NCBI RefSeq assembly: GCF_001641265.1
Contig: NW_020167535.1
Coordinates: 868,001-932,000 of the forward strand
Source of the DNA: Pseudogymnoascus destructans
Taxonomy: Eukaryota > Ascomycota > Leotiomycetes > Thelebolales > Thelebolaceae
DNA: 64,000 nucleotides
Direction of reading: 5' to 3'
Part shown: positions 1-12,134 of the stretch, one piece after another
Position numbering within the stretch: position 1 is the first letter of the stretch
Layout: each line of letters begins with the position of its first letter
The notes under the pieces: model-generated
Told to the model about the DNA's origin: nothing
Database searches by the model: none
Seen by the model: only the letters and a program-made list of their open reading frames with translations
Position numbers and translations under genes: made by a program

Positions 1-1156
1 AGGAAAGAAAGACTGCTTCGGTGAGAACCGGAAGGCTTCGACGAGAAAAGGTGGTTTTGACAAGAACAACAAGGTGAGAATGGACGGCAACAGTAAAGTG
101 GTCACAACAGAATAAAAGGGAGTTAGAAATAATAGAAATATGGAACAGCTTTGTGGAATAAATATTGGCTAATAAACTATAAATATCTAAAGCGTTTTTT
201 TATTATAAGCATTATCATTCTCATATTCGCTCTTATGTTGTTCCTCTCTTTTATGAGAAATGAATGAGTACGAATAAAATACCTTTGTTTACTTAAATGT
301 CAGATGGGTGCTGTATGCAGTTCTACAGTTATTCATTTCACACTGGTGTCACGTTTGTTATGGACTCTGTTCCTAGACGGGCTATGCAAGAAGACTTGGG
401 GTGCATCGAGGTTGTCATAGACTCTATTTTCTGCTGAGGATCGCAAGGTGACAGTTATAGGCGCTCCAACCCACAGTCTCCAATATTAATCACGTCTGTG
501 CCAGACCCTATTCCTGGGGGGATTCAACAAGGACACGGTAGTGGATAGTATAATCCATAGTCTTTAGTCCGTTTACAATAAGGCAACCTGAAGAATATAT
601 TCTAAAACTACAAGTAAAAACTGTAAAAGAATATTGCTCGTATTTGTAACATCCAGTAGCGATAGAACTGGCTTCCGGAGACGTGAGATTCTAAATCTTA
701 CAATAAATACAAATATATTGATAAATTGGTTCAAGCTGATCAAAGTCTATGGCGCCTTTTTACTTCTCCCAACGAATCTGCTGCAATTTCGGTAGCAAAT
801 AGAAATAGAAATATCTGAACGTGTTGGATAATGGCCAATTGCAGATGTGGGCGGCTTCAGTGCCACAATGACAGTGACAGAGCATGGTATCCAGGCCCTC
901 ATTGCTCCGACCATCAGTAATTCGTGTATTATTTCGATTTCGTTTATATTGTAGCGTTTCTGCTAGTGCATAATAGTTTATGTGCAATTTATTGTGGTAA
1001 GTTACCCCTTACTTACCCCTGGTTTTGAGGAACCGCGATAAAATAAGCTAGTATAATATGATATCACGACTTTTTACCATATATTCCGAAAATACCACAA
1101 CAAAGCAAAGGAGGAGTTATAAAGATATTCGATATTACAAGAAAATATATATCAAT
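1..1156. other. Non-coding left edge
   Basis: I find no recognisable gene here. A reading frame open from base 2 to a TAA at 113-115 could be the tail of a gene starting outside the window, but its 37 codons match nothing I know. The stretch 600-1030 is AT-rich. The last part is the upstream region of the reductase pseudogene at 1157. Confidence 0.5.
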
Positions 1157-2423
1157 ATGCCGCACAGTATCCAGAAGGTCTTTTTGACCGGCGCCAATGG
1201 CTTCGTCGCCTGCCATATTTTGTCCGATTTAATAAAGGTTGGCACAGCACGTGTCTCTCATAACTCAAGGCAATACTAACAGCAAATACTTTCCAGGCAG
1301 GATATCTAGTAACGGCGACCGTGAGATCAAAGACCAAATCCCAACAGATGCTGGATGCCCATCCGGAGTGGAAAGACATTGTCAGATTTGTATATATATC
1401 AGACTTCACCGTCCCAGGTGCATTCGACGAGGCAATCAAACAGGAGGGAGGCAAATTGAATTATATCATTCACACCGCTCCCCTGTTACCTTCAATGTTG
1501 AGGACATTCAGAAGGAGATCATTGATCCTGCTGTCCAGGGGTAAGTGTAGTGTCCCAGTTTTGTCGATTAATTGACATTGGGCAGCACAACGTCGCTCTT
1601 GAAGAGTGTGCATGAGTATGGGGGACAGCAGGTCAAACGGGTCGTGCTGCTTAGCAGTTCTGCTGCGATCGTGAACCCCATGGAGGATACAAGTATAACA
1701 GAGACCCATATAGCGAGAAAGATTGGGAGCCGGTAACCCAGTCCCACCACCTCATATTTTACGATGCTAATCAAGAGCCAGGTCACTGCGGAAATGGCTG
1801 TTGAGCAGCAAAACCCCCTCTTTGGATATTGTGCAGCCAAGACGCTGGCTGAGAAGGCGGCTTGGAAGTTCATCGAGGACAACAAGACCAGCTTCGACTT
1901 GACAGTCATCAACCCAGACGTTATCATCGGGCCCATGCTCCATAATGTATCCACGCCCGAGAAAATAAATGAGACGAATATGGTTACCATCTACAATTTC
2001 TTGGACGGAACCACTACCGGAGTTGGAGAATGGGGACTCCCGTTCTATCACTTTGTATGGCTGAGACTCTTCTTAATTGGTATTTCTTGGAACCAAGCGC
2101 TAACGGATGGCAGGTTGATGTGCGAGACGTCCCCTGAGCACATGTTCTGTCTCTGGACAGCCCCGCAACATCAGCGCGTGGGGTTGGTCCTTGCGGTTAT
2201 AACTCCCCAGCTCGTAGTAAACATCATTCGAAAGAATTTCCCAGAGCTGAAAAGCAGGGTGCCTGAAGGAAACCCTAGCCAAATTGTGCCAGACGGCATT
2301 AACTTGTCGCGCTGGAACAATGAAAAGAGCTACCAGGTGCTTGAAAAGGATTGGACCCTAGAGACCAGCGTGGTCGACACCGTGAACGACATTTTGAAAC
2401 GCGAAAAGGAATGGCAGAAATAG
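1157..2423 (+). pseudogene. GRE2-type NAD(P)-dependent ketoreductase, decayed
   Basis: The pieces spell an extended short-chain dehydrogenase/reductase of the GRE2/dihydroflavonol-reductase family, which reduces ketones and aldehydes with NADPH in the cytosol. Visible family blocks are the nucleotide-binding VFLTGANGFVACHI at the N-terminus, the LLSSSAAIVNP strand, GYCAAKTLAEKAAW with the catalytic Tyr and Lys, and the TPQLVVNIIRKNFPELK block. Four introns can be placed with good signals: 1238-1296 (TACTAAC branch), 1541-1585, 1733-1781 and 2055-2113. Even with these, the frame breaks three times: one base is missing near 1478, another break lies at about 1690-1708, and a third at about 2175-2190. 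An in-frame TGA stands at 2135-2137, where the family usually has Ala-Arg/Lys before Ala-His. Assembly error could explain one lesion, but four make a pseudogene likely. The ATG at 1157 starts the conserved N-terminus. Confidence 0.8.
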
Positions 2424-2531
2424 GCCACCAATAAATCACTTGAGTTTCTTCATAGTCGTCTTTGAGTGCATCTGTGACATGTAATATCATATTCATTCGC
2501 TAAGCGCCCGACACATCCGTCCCTTAATTTA

Positions 2532-4493
2532 CTATTTCCCATTCTTCGTCCTGGCCCTGAAGCTCTTCAGCGGGTCATGCCTCTTCGCCTTCGACCCAAA
2601 CGCGCCTCTTCCCTTGGATTTGTTCGCCGCTCTCGCCTTACGAATTCTGTTCTCGCTCTCCTTCCTGATCCCGACAATGCCTAATTCTCCCGTGATTGCT
2701 TTCTGCCCACCGCTCGGCATTAGATAGCTGGGGACGTGCTTCATGTGCCCCTGAACCTTTGCGGCACGCAACTCTCCGTCGTGTCGCAAGTGGTGCAGAT
2801 CCTCTGGGTTCTCCTCGAAATGCCTCTTTAGTTTGTCACTCTTCATCAACTCCTGCCTCAGCTCGCGCGTCCGAGCTTCACGCACAGCGATCCGAGTGAC
2901 CGCACGCAGTGCGTCGCCCATTCGGTACCGGAATGCCTCAACTTGCTTCATGTCGAAGTTGTATGGCTTTACCTCCTTGCCCTTTTTGGTTTGGTGGCGT
3001 ATGATCTTCGCGAGCACCTCCTCGTCGTGCTTGCAGGACTCAACTGATGTGGGCTTGTGTTTGCGGTATTGATCTGCTGGAATAACAAAAGAAAGTGCCA
3101 TGCCGGATTGCCCAGCACGACCTGTACGGCCCACGCGGTGGGTATATGATTTTGAGGTGGTGGGGAAGTCGAAATTTAACACGCAGGCGACATTCTTGAA
3201 ATCGATTCCACGTGAGACACCGTATTCCTTGTCACGTTTCGCTTGCTTGCGCTTCTTCTTTGCCGGTTTCTCTTCTTTCACGACCTCCTCGCTTTCTGCA
3301 ACGTCGACTTCCATCTCATCATCACCAGCAGCCTTCTTGGGCTCTTCAGGGGTGGCCTCTTCAAGCTCTTGGACTCTTGGTGCGTCCTCTTCGTCGCCGA
3401 TTATTTCGTACTCGTCGCTTGCAATAATGATATCATAGACGTTCTTGTTAAACTCCGCCACGACATGGATACGGGAGTTGACTGGGAGTTCGGAGTTGAG
3501 AATACAACTCTTGATGCCGAATTGTTCGAGGAAAAGCTTCAATCGGTAACAGCGGTCAATGTCTTGAACGAAAACAATGCACTTGCCCTTGATGAGCTTG
3601 AGCTTAAAGATAACGTAGATCAGGAGGAACTTTTCGTCTTCTGCACATCTGGAATTGTTAGTAATGGTTTGCTAGTTGGCTTGTATGCCAAGCTTACTTC
3701 ACCACATATTGGCTAATCTCCTCGCCTTCGTCATTTTGTTCGTCCAGTTTCAAAACAGCGGGGTTGCGACAAAACAGGCCTTTAAGGGTATCGACTTCGC
3801 TTGTCAGTGTCGCGCTCATCAATATCGTTTGAACTCCTTTGCGCATGGTTTTGGCGACATTCTGTAAATCCTCATCGTACCCGTATGAAAGAACAAGGTC
3901 CGCCTCGTCAATAACCAAGTGAGTCAGGTTATCCAGGGAGAGAGCTGATGTGTTGATATTTAATGCTGCGCGGGCAGGTGTCGCGACAACGATATCGGGA
4001 GCATCTGCGAGGAGCGATCTTTGAACGGCATCGGAGACCTTTTGTGTGAGGTTGATAGCTCTAACATCCTTCGCACAGAACGATGTGAACAATTCCACGG
4101 CCTTAAAGACTTGGTCGGCAAGCTCGCGAGTTGGGACGAGGATGAGGGCGGCTGTGCAAGGCTTGGTAGATATCTAATACTGTTAGTGAGGATTAAAGGC
4201 GAATTGGCAGTCAATCAACACACTTCTTTTTGCTTGAGGATAGCATGCAAGATAGGGAGAAGATAAGCAGCAGTCTTTCCTGATCCCGTCTTTGCTCTGG
4301 CAAGTACGTCCCGTCCCTTTATTGCTAGAGGTATAGCTTTCTTTTGAACCAGGGTAGGGGCTTTGAAGTTCTGTTTGGCGATAGCTTGGAGGAGTCGCGC
4401 ATCGAGGCCAAGGTCTGCAAATGAGTTACTTTCTTGAGCCTTGGTCTCTTCTACAGGTGCGGGCACATCGTTGCCGTCGAGCTTGCGTTTCAT
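2532..4493 (-). CDS. dbp9: ATP-dependent DEAD-box RNA helicase DBP9
   Basis: This is a nucleolar DEAD-box helicase of the Dbp9 family, which acts in early 60S ribosomal-subunit assembly. There are three exons: 4493-4224, 4173-3698 and 3648-2532, with introns 4174-4223 and 3649-3697. They give 620 residues, the usual family length. Motif I (AKTGSGKT) lies near residues 67-74, PTRELA near 104, DEAD at about 179-182, then SAT, and motif VI HRVGRTGRAG. A large acidic and lysine-rich insert precedes the SRGIDFKNV motif, as is typical of Dbp9. The C-terminus is basic, as in nucleolar proteins. The ATG at 4493 is preferred; an in-frame TTG 30 bases upstream is not a credible start. The gene is divergent from the RdRP gene, with 466 bp between starts. 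Confidence 0.95.
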
Positions 4494-4959
4494 TGTTGCG
4501 GCAGTGCTAAGTTTGGTCGTCAATAAATGAGAAGCCTTCCTTCTCTTTGGAGGGAAAGATGCGAATGTAGAGAGTAGTTATCTGGAACTTTTTTTCTTTC
4601 GGAGGTGGCAGAATATTGCGCCGACACCCACTCCCACATTTTCGGGGGATCAGGTTAAAACGTCCACAATCAAAACAAGGCATACATGCATCTTGTGAAC
4701 CGCGTACCGTACTGCCCCCCACGAAAATAAAAAAAGTGAGGGGAAATACAATTCCAGCCTCTTGCATACTGTCCAACATTATATATTTGCTCTGTGTTGC
4801 ACTGTTCTCATTCTCTTGCCCCTTTGCAGCGTTTTGTCTCATTTGGCGGCTGTGTGGGCCTCTCTACCCGCTAAGCGCGTGCCTGTCTCGTCGGCGCCGT
4901 CTCCGAGACTCTAGCTCCACTCGACGCGACTCGACGGGACGGACCTGAGAGACAAGACC
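4494..4959. promoter_or_regulatory. Shared upstream region of DBP9 and the RdRP gene
   Basis: These 466 bp separate two divergent start codons and must hold the 5' leaders and promoters of both genes. I see no clear TATA box. The RdRP side (4780-4950) is rich in pyrimidines on the plus strand, a common feature of fungal transcription start regions. Individual factor sites cannot be assigned by eye. Confidence 0.5.
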
Positions 4960-7900
4960 ATGAGTCTCCCGACGTCAGGCACACCGTCGTCGAGATATGA
5001 TACCACGCCTATAAAAGCATCTGAGATAAACAATTTTATAAAGACTCTATCTGAACGCTTTGGTCTTCAACTCCCGATACCTCGAGATGCAGTGTCACCA
5101 GTCTCAAGGCGCTCTGCCCTTCGAGACTATGATGCTAGGATCGGTGATGAGATAGTTTCGCATATTATCTTCCTTTCCCGCCGAAAGACTCACGCTCTTC
5201 AAGGTGTCGTACAAGCCTTTAAGGCCGAGGCAGATACTCTCCGGGTTAGCCACGGTTGGGTTTACAAGCCGAATGGAGATCATGATGTTATTCCCTTTGT
5301 TGGCGATGCCCTCCTCCGAGACGGCTCCGGCAGAGATCAAAGACTACAATTGAGAGAGTGCCTATTGCTTAGGCTGAAAGAAGCCCGGGAAAGTAAAATT
5401 TTTGGTAGTAGTGATAATGTTGAACCCAAGTCTACTCGTGTTAGAGAAGTATCTCACCAGACGGAACTAGATAGCTCTCCAATTCCTTTGAACTTGGGTC
5501 AACGTCCAGTTAAGAGGACATCGGGTGAATTTTCAGCCCCAGATATATCTGCAGAGTTTAAGAAACCAAGAGCACCCGCTTTGTGGGGTTCGCCGGGTTT
5601 AACAAAGGCTGTTGACTCTGCCGCTACAACCTCTTCCAAACAGGACAGTGCGCTACAGACAGTGGCACTTTCCACAAACTCTACGTCGTCGGCGCTTTTC
5701 CCTGGGAATTCTCTCAATCCTTATCATCAACAAACCTCCAGGACAGTCAGCGCCAACACGAGTTTTAGCTCCATTGCTTCTGGTGTTTTCACTGGGAGGT
5801 CCATTCCAGGCACTGGGACAGCCACTCAGGAATCTTCATTCAACACTTCCTTTCAATCAATCGCGCCACCAATTCAAAAAATAAAGGCTATGTCATATGA
5901 GCTTCACAGCTCCCAATACAGGAGCATGGACGAAGATGACTTCATCGAAATTATCAATGAGGACCTACAAGAAAGCTCAGGGGTTGACATCAGTATGTCC
6001 GACGTTTCCGTAGGTCCTGTCACTCAGGGAGGCTTGTCACAGCGACTACAACAGGTTTTTCGTAAGTAAGTCTTCATTATCTCCATCAACCAAGAAGGTG
6101 CTTCAACGCCGGTAGAACACCTCTTGGTTTCTGAACTCCGCTGGACATCGGACAGTGATTCCAAACTTTGTAGTTGCACTTTCAAGGCACGCCCCGAACC
6201 TGATGTAGTTCACTTCGATTCCAAACAATATATCTATGAAGTCGCTCCAAGCTGCAACTTGCGACTAATATCATTTCAGCCGAACTCCCCCAATGTTTGA
6301 AAAAGGCACCTTTGTGTGTGCGCTACGAAATCACAAGAGTTTTCCTACACGCTGAAGCTTCCATGGATGGCCTTCACGTTCACGATCGCGATATCGGCAC
6401 ATTTCTTGACTACAATGCTCTTTGGAAATTCCTCAAGGACAAGGTACCCCAACTCCAAGGGAAACCATTTCCAGAGAAGTGCACACCCAAGATCTGGGCA
6501 TCCAGCCTAGAAAGGTGGTCTATTGGCAACTTTGAAGGCGTGGAGATGTCAGCGTCACTGAAGTTTGCCTCTTCAAAGACAGGCCCCATTTTTCAGGTTC
6601 AGCTCAAACCGCTGAGTATAGCCCTTACCCATCGCTTCGGAAGAAGATTTGGCAACGATCGATTTCTGGAGATTATCTTGCCCAACCTTAATAAATGTCG
6701 ACCACCTGGCAGCACGGAAGACGATTTGGAGATGAGGCGACAAGAAATTATCCGTTGGATAAAAGACAATGGCCACAAGTTCATGGGTATTGAGTGGCGC
6801 CCCTTTGGCCTGAATGACACTAGATCAAAGAAGATCAATAACATCGAATCGAAGAAGGCCTCCGAAGATGCAGAGAACAATGCAACCCACCGGATTTTTT
6901 TCTTCGCTGTGGATGGCATAGGATTTCAGACTAGCTCAGGGCTACCTGCTAGAAACGATGATCCTCAACACCACACGAAGTTTACTGTGAAGGGGCTGTT
7001 AAATTGGCTGATCCCATTCTATCTGGAAAAAAATCAGAAGCAGCCGTACCTTAAGCTTTTCTCCAGAATATCACTTGGTGAGTAAGACCCTATATCAATA
7101 GATCCTTTCATTAGCCTCTATACAAATGAATCATTCCGTCAAGCCCTGTGCCAATGGTTCTTTTTCTTAGACTCTGTACCGATGAATCCTTTTGTCAGAC
7201 CCTGTGCCATTGGTTCTTTTTCTTAGTCTCTATCAAATTGCTAACTGCTCTCATAGGGTTGAGCAAAACCTATGCAACTATTCCACTGAGAGCCACAGAG
7301 ATCACATTCGTACGCTATGATTATTGTTCAAAAAGCGGCGAAGTAATGAACGATGGCTGCGGCCAGATCTCTCGTAAATTGGCCCACCATATCGCTCAAA
7401 AGCTCAAGCTTGATTATACGCCAAGTGCGTTTCAGGCTCGGATAGGTGGCGCAAAAGGAATGTGGATAGTCGATGTGAAAGATTTTGGTGACAAGACGAA
7501 CATTAAAATCTACCCCTCCCAGGTGAAATGGGATAATAATAGCTTTTTCGTCGACCCTTCCCATAGAATATTCGAAGTTATCTGTTGGTCAAGGCCAGTC
7601 CGCTCGGCGACACTGAATTTGCAGTTTCTTCCGATTCTTGAAGACAGAGGTCGAAATAATGGGAAGGGAATGCGTGATGCTTTATCCCGGGTGTTGGAAA
7701 ATGGCTTGACTTATGAGATTTCACGACAGCGTGAGGCAATGGATAGTCCACAGGCTTTCCGCAAATGGGTCCGCGAGACCGCCCCTAGGATAACTGATAG
7801 AAACAAACTCGGCCAAGTTGGCTATGAGGCCGGGTTACCTAAATCACAGGGAGAGAAGATGAACTTGCTACTTGATGCAGGATTCAACCCGAAGGAGCTG

Positions 7901-9349
7901 TGTTTTCTGAGGGACCTAGCCTGGAAGGCAAACGTTGCGAGGGGCGAAATTCTAAAAAAAAAACTGAATATCTCGGTTGGGCGGTCGGCGTACATGCTGA
8001 TGGTTGTCGACTTCGCTGGCATTTTGGGACCAAGAGAAGTTCATGTTGGGTTCTCGACGGCTTTCAAAGATGAATCAACGGATTTCTGTGATACTATCTT
8101 ATCGAATATGGATATCCTCGTGGCACGATCTCCGGCCCACTACACGTCGGATATTCAAAAAGTCAGAGCCGTGTTCAAGCCGGAATTGTCTGCTCTCAAG
8201 GATGTTATTGTTTTCTCCACAAGAGGCGATTTCCCTCTCGCTGGGGAGCTGTCAGGCGGGGATTATGACGGAGACATTGCTTGGGTTTGTTGGCAAACAG
8301 AAATCGTCAGCGAATTTGAAAACGCAAAAATGCCCATTTGCAGCGACATGGTCAAAGAGGGGTATATCACAAAAAACAGCACGACTTACGCCGAGCTTGC
8401 CTCGAAGAATCCCGGACACACAATTGATGCGTTTCTCGCAAACAGTTTCGACTTCAACCTCAAGCAAAATATGCTCGGGATCTGTACCAATTTCAAAGAA
8501 AAGCTCTGCTATGCGAAGAAGAGTGTTGCGTGCGACGAGGCTGTCTTTTTGAGCACACTTCTAAGTTCTCTCGTTGATCAAGCAAAGCAAGGATATTCCT
8601 TTACCGACAGCGACTGGGAGAGGCTGAAGGCAGAAAAGATTCGAGGACCGGTGAGGGAACCAAATTACAAGCGGCCCGCCTTTAACGGAAACCTAAGAGG
8701 AGACATGCACTTGATCGACCATTTGAAATTCAGGGTTGCCCAGAAAACCATAGATGATACTTTGGCAGACCTACACACTAACCTACAGACTCCTGAACAT
8801 TGGGACGACGATGTTGTTCAACTGGCCAAATTTGCAAGGAAGGAGGCCGAGACCTCAGACGAGTGGGCGGCGCTTCTGAGGGCGCTCGACGCGGACATTA
8901 AGCCTATTCACAACCTATGGCAAAAACATTCTTGTCCCCCAAAAGAAGACAAGGAATCGAAAACCTGGTTCTTGAAAGCCATTGACGAGGTCTACCAGCA
9001 GTGGCGCGCGATCAAGCCTGCGATGGATACGCCTTTCACTAGACTCCTAACGATGCCCTATCTCACCGACGCCGGGCTATCTACATGGGAGCTTCTGAAA
9101 GCATCTATTCTTTTCAGAAGAAGCTATGTTAGCACGATGGTTTGGTGGCTGGCCGGAAAGCAGATAGCCCACCTGAAAGCGATGTCCAAGGGCCCTGTAT
9201 CAGTTATACCAACTATGTACGCGATGTTGAAGCCAGATAACACCTTCGTGAAGTCGCTGCAGGTGGGAGATGAACACCATCCTAAGTTTTGGGAGGTCAG
9301 AACCGAGGCGGTGGTTGATGAGGATGAAGAGTTGGATTATGAAGATTAG
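4960..9349 (+). CDS. RNA-dependent RNA polymerase (QDE-1/SAD-1 family)
   Basis: This enzyme makes double-stranded RNA from single-stranded RNA for RNA silencing (quelling or meiotic silencing). The catalytic loop reads SGGDYDGDIAW, matching the DbDGD motif of eukaryotic RdRPs, and lies in the last exon. A proposed model has exons 4960-6061, 6280-7077 and 7257-9349 (introns 6062-6279 and 7078-7256), giving about 1,330 residues, normal for the family. Joining 6061 to 6280 restores VFPELPQCLKKAPLCVRYEI, typical of the region where the RdRP domain begins. Intron 1 (218 nt) and intron 2 (179 nt) are long for this genome. Intron 1 could instead be two small introns around a short exon at about 6095-6170, so that junction is less certain. 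The first exon encodes a Ser/Thr-rich, low-complexity N-terminal region. Whether it belongs to the quelling or the meiotic-silencing subgroup cannot be decided here. Confidence 0.93.
7098..7250 (+). repeat. Imperfect tandem duplication inside RdRP intron 2
   Basis: Two copies of a segment of about 58 bp lie back to back in the intron. Each contains CCCTGTGCCAWTGGTTC followed by a TTTTTCTTAG tract and a TCTRTA stretch. The duplication repeats a pyrimidine tract ending in TTAG, so there are two decoy acceptor sites upstream of the acceptor at 7251-7256 that restores the frame. Confidence 0.75.
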
Positions 9350-9735
9350 GTGTCTGTCATGTCGCTTGGCAAGAACATTGCTGTTGCTGCATTCGTTGCG
9401 GTCTGGACTGAAGAGGGGGATAGGGGCGGATATGGTGGAACGAATTTTCTTATTAAGACTTCCTTTTGATGTTTTGGTATTTGAGCCAAGGTGGAGGGGC
9501 GATGCCACAACTTAAACATATATACCCTGTCTTTACTGCGGAGGCAAACTGCTGAAGAATTTTGTCAATATTTCATTTTTCTGTGGTCAACACGGATACG
9601 TTATGAGAGATGATAATATGAAACACATGATTTGTGCATCGCGGCTATTATTGAAATACATGTGTATCAGTTGTTGTGGATTGTAGTATAATTGACCAGT
9701 ATCATGAGCCCGTATGTATCCCCTCCACCACGTGA
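9350..9735. other. 3' flank of the RdRP gene
   Basis: No gene is visible between the RdRP stop codon and the tandem repeat array that follows. The stretch is AT-rich and presumably holds the RdRP 3' untranslated region. Confidence 0.5.
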
Positions 9736-10090
9736 AACCAGAACGATTACCCCCTATATATGGAAAGAACGATTACCAAGCAAGCCTCAATCGCACCTTC
9801 CTTAGGATTTTCAGGTTATAGATATGGCAAGAACGATTAGCAAGCAAAGCCTCAATCGCAGCTTCCTCGGGAAGTTCAAGTTATAGATATGGAAGGAACA
9901 ATTACCAATCAATGCCTCAATCGCAGCTTCCTTGGAGCTTTCAGGTCTCATATATGGAAAGAACGATTACCAAGCAAGTCTCAATCGCAGCTTCCTCGGA
10001 ATTTCCTTATATGGAAGGAACGATTACCAGGCGAAGTTGCAGTCGTAGCTTCCTCAGAAACCTTTTAACTTCTAGATATGGAAACATGTT
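9736..10090. repeat. Degenerate ~60-65 bp tandem repeat, about five copies
   Basis: Units start with ATATGGAARGAACGATTACC and continue with a CAATCGCAGCTTCCT block. Starts are near 9755, 9823, 9888, 9952 and 10011, with a partial unit before the first. Copies differ at several positions and in length. The array lies between the convergent 3' ends of the RdRP and peroxidase genes. Its function is unknown. Confidence 0.8.
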
Positions 10091-10367
10091 CAAGCCACTT
10101 ACTTCGAGGATAATAACCGACACGAAATGCCATCGGAAACGCAATCCAGAAGATTCAGAGCAGGTGGGGAGTTTGATATTTACTACAGCGTAACAGTTGA
10201 GGTCATGTGAAAACAACGCTTCGTCGACGAGCCTTTTATTCTCTCTGTTTCTTTCTAGCTAGTCTAATTGTATATCCAACCCATCTATTCTTCTAATGCT
10301 TCTAAAAGAAGAGTAGTAACCCGCTGCAACCATTAAATCATACAACCATACGTCCCCGTCTACGCCC

Positions 10368-11407
10368 TTACAGTCTCGATCTGTACTGTGCGTTCTTCTT
10401 CTCAAGGCCCTCGGCCTCCGCAACGGGCTGTCCATCATCACCAGCGTGCTTCTTGTAGCCAGGGGTATCCGCCTTCTTCGGCGCCGAGATATATCCACCC
10501 TTCTCATTATCCAAGTTCGTCACCTCACCCCTCTCGTTCCTCTTAATCCCCAATTCCATCAACTTCGCAAACACTACCGCGAAGTCCTTGAAGAACAACT
10601 CCTTATCCGCACCATACTTCTTCACCCACGGCTCGAACCCCTTATCAGCCAACAACGCCATATCACTCGGCAACATCATCAGCTCCGTCTCGGTATCCTC
10701 ATCCGTATACCCAAACTGCTTCACGCCGCTCGCCAGCGTCCTCGGCTCCCACTCCAGCGTCGTCAGCAGCTTGAAATACTGGTTCGAGAACCTCGTCGGG
10801 TTGTTGACCCACTTCCCCTCGAACCCCGATCGGTCCCCATGGCACCTCCCAAGCGTATGCGCACCGCTCAACGCCACAATTTCCTGGTCATTAAACCCCA
10901 TCCTGTAGAAGATGTTCCTCAGATGATCACTCCCCTGCGCTGCATCTGGCAGCCTGCCGCGGATCTCCTTGATCTTGCTGTCGTCGACATAATCGGTACG
11001 GCCGCCCTGCCACGCGATCTCGGGACCACCAGCCTCCTCGAGTGCCACCTTGCCGGCGAGAGTCCACAGGTCGGCGTAGGTGATCCATGGGTGGGCGGCC
11101 TTGACGGGCTCGAGGAGGACGCGTGCGTGTTGGAGGCCGGCGTTCGCGGGGTCGCCGCCTTCGATCTCGTAGCGCATGCCCGCGCCGTTGGAGCCACCGG
11201 TGTCGGTGCGGATGTCGTAGGTTCCGGACGAGTGCCTGTGGTTTGTGTTAGTGGATGGGCTTGGGGGAGGGTGCTGTTGCGTGGGAGAGCTGCTTACCAG
11301 GCGAGGCGGATGAGGACTGGGCCTGCAGAGCCGTCATCGTATTCTGGCTGGTTGAGGAGGGCCTTGATGTCCTTGCGGACGGTGGCGAAATCTCCCTTGG
11401 GGCTCAT
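10368..11407 (-). CDS. Cytosolic heme peroxidase (cytochrome c peroxidase-like)
   Basis: This is a class I plant-type heme peroxidase that reduces hydrogen peroxide, related to cytochrome c and ascorbate peroxidases. Two exons, 11407-11298 and 11235-10368, flank a 62-nt intron at 11236-11297 and give 325 residues. The distal heme pocket is R34, W37 and H38 in LIRLAWHSSGTYD. The proximal histidine is H163 in ALSGAHTLGRCH, and the conserved LPSDMALL segment carries the proximal Asp. No mitochondrial presequence precedes the domain, so this is the cytosolic form often annotated in Aspergillus as a putative heme-binding peroxidase, not mitochondrial CCP1. The C-terminus has a charged extension of about 50 residues. 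The ATG at 11407 gives the normal short N-terminus. Confidence 0.93.
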
Positions 11408-12134
11408 AGCTGCGTTTGTGTTGTTTTGGTTTGGTTGAATCTTCTATCCCAAGCACGATGTTTCAAAGCGAGTTCGATGGTGGACACCTATCAAGCGAAA
11501 ATATATGGATTACAAAGTCTGGAGAAAGGTCCGGGGAAAGGATATATATCAGGAGAAAATAGTGGCAAGACGGGCCTCAACTATAAGCCAATATCCATCA
11601 CGGCGTTCACAATCCTCTCCGTGGTCACATTAGACCGAGGCATTCCAACTACATCTGGACCCTCAACCACTACGCAACCCGTTCCCATTGGCCTCTGACC
11701 ACCATTTATCGGGGCGTTGTGGAGCTCGATGATGAATTCGTGGTGTGATAAGAGCCTCTTTTTTTTTGTGCTCGGGACGGGGGCCGAGGCACGCCGAATG
11801 GTCTGGCCGGGGACGCTGATTGGATAGGAGATGTTATCGGCGGCGTGGCGGTGGGTGAGGCTAGCTAGGGAGAAGGCTGAACCCAGCTCTTTATCACATG
11901 CCTGGCGGTTTGTTGACGGGATTTATGAACGGGTAGATCTCCGTCTACTACACACACTCATATTTATTTTCCGATAGAATTGACGTTTGATTATTGATAT
12001 ATTGATTATATAATACCCAGAACAGACAGTAACGCTCTCTTGCCATAAATACCCAACATATTGCCACCAAGGTTAGTTCATTGCTGACTTGTCGTGTAAA
12101 AATTAAGTATTATTAGACATTTATTCGTCATGAT
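11408..12134. other. Intergenic region between peroxidase and lipase-like gene
   Basis: It holds the peroxidase promoter and the 3' flank of the lipase-like gene. A CCTC-T(9) run lies near 11757-11768, and the part after 11940 is AT-rich. I see no gene in it. Confidence 0.5.

Noticed and set aside
2..115. Possible C-terminal end of a gene entering from the left edge
   Set aside because: Thirty-seven open codons with no recognisable motif are too little to support a gene.
6095..6240. A small extra exon in the RdRP gene between two introns
   Set aside because: It needs an intron of about 33-36 nt, and the single intron 6062-6279 gives a better family match. I kept the doubt in the gene entry.
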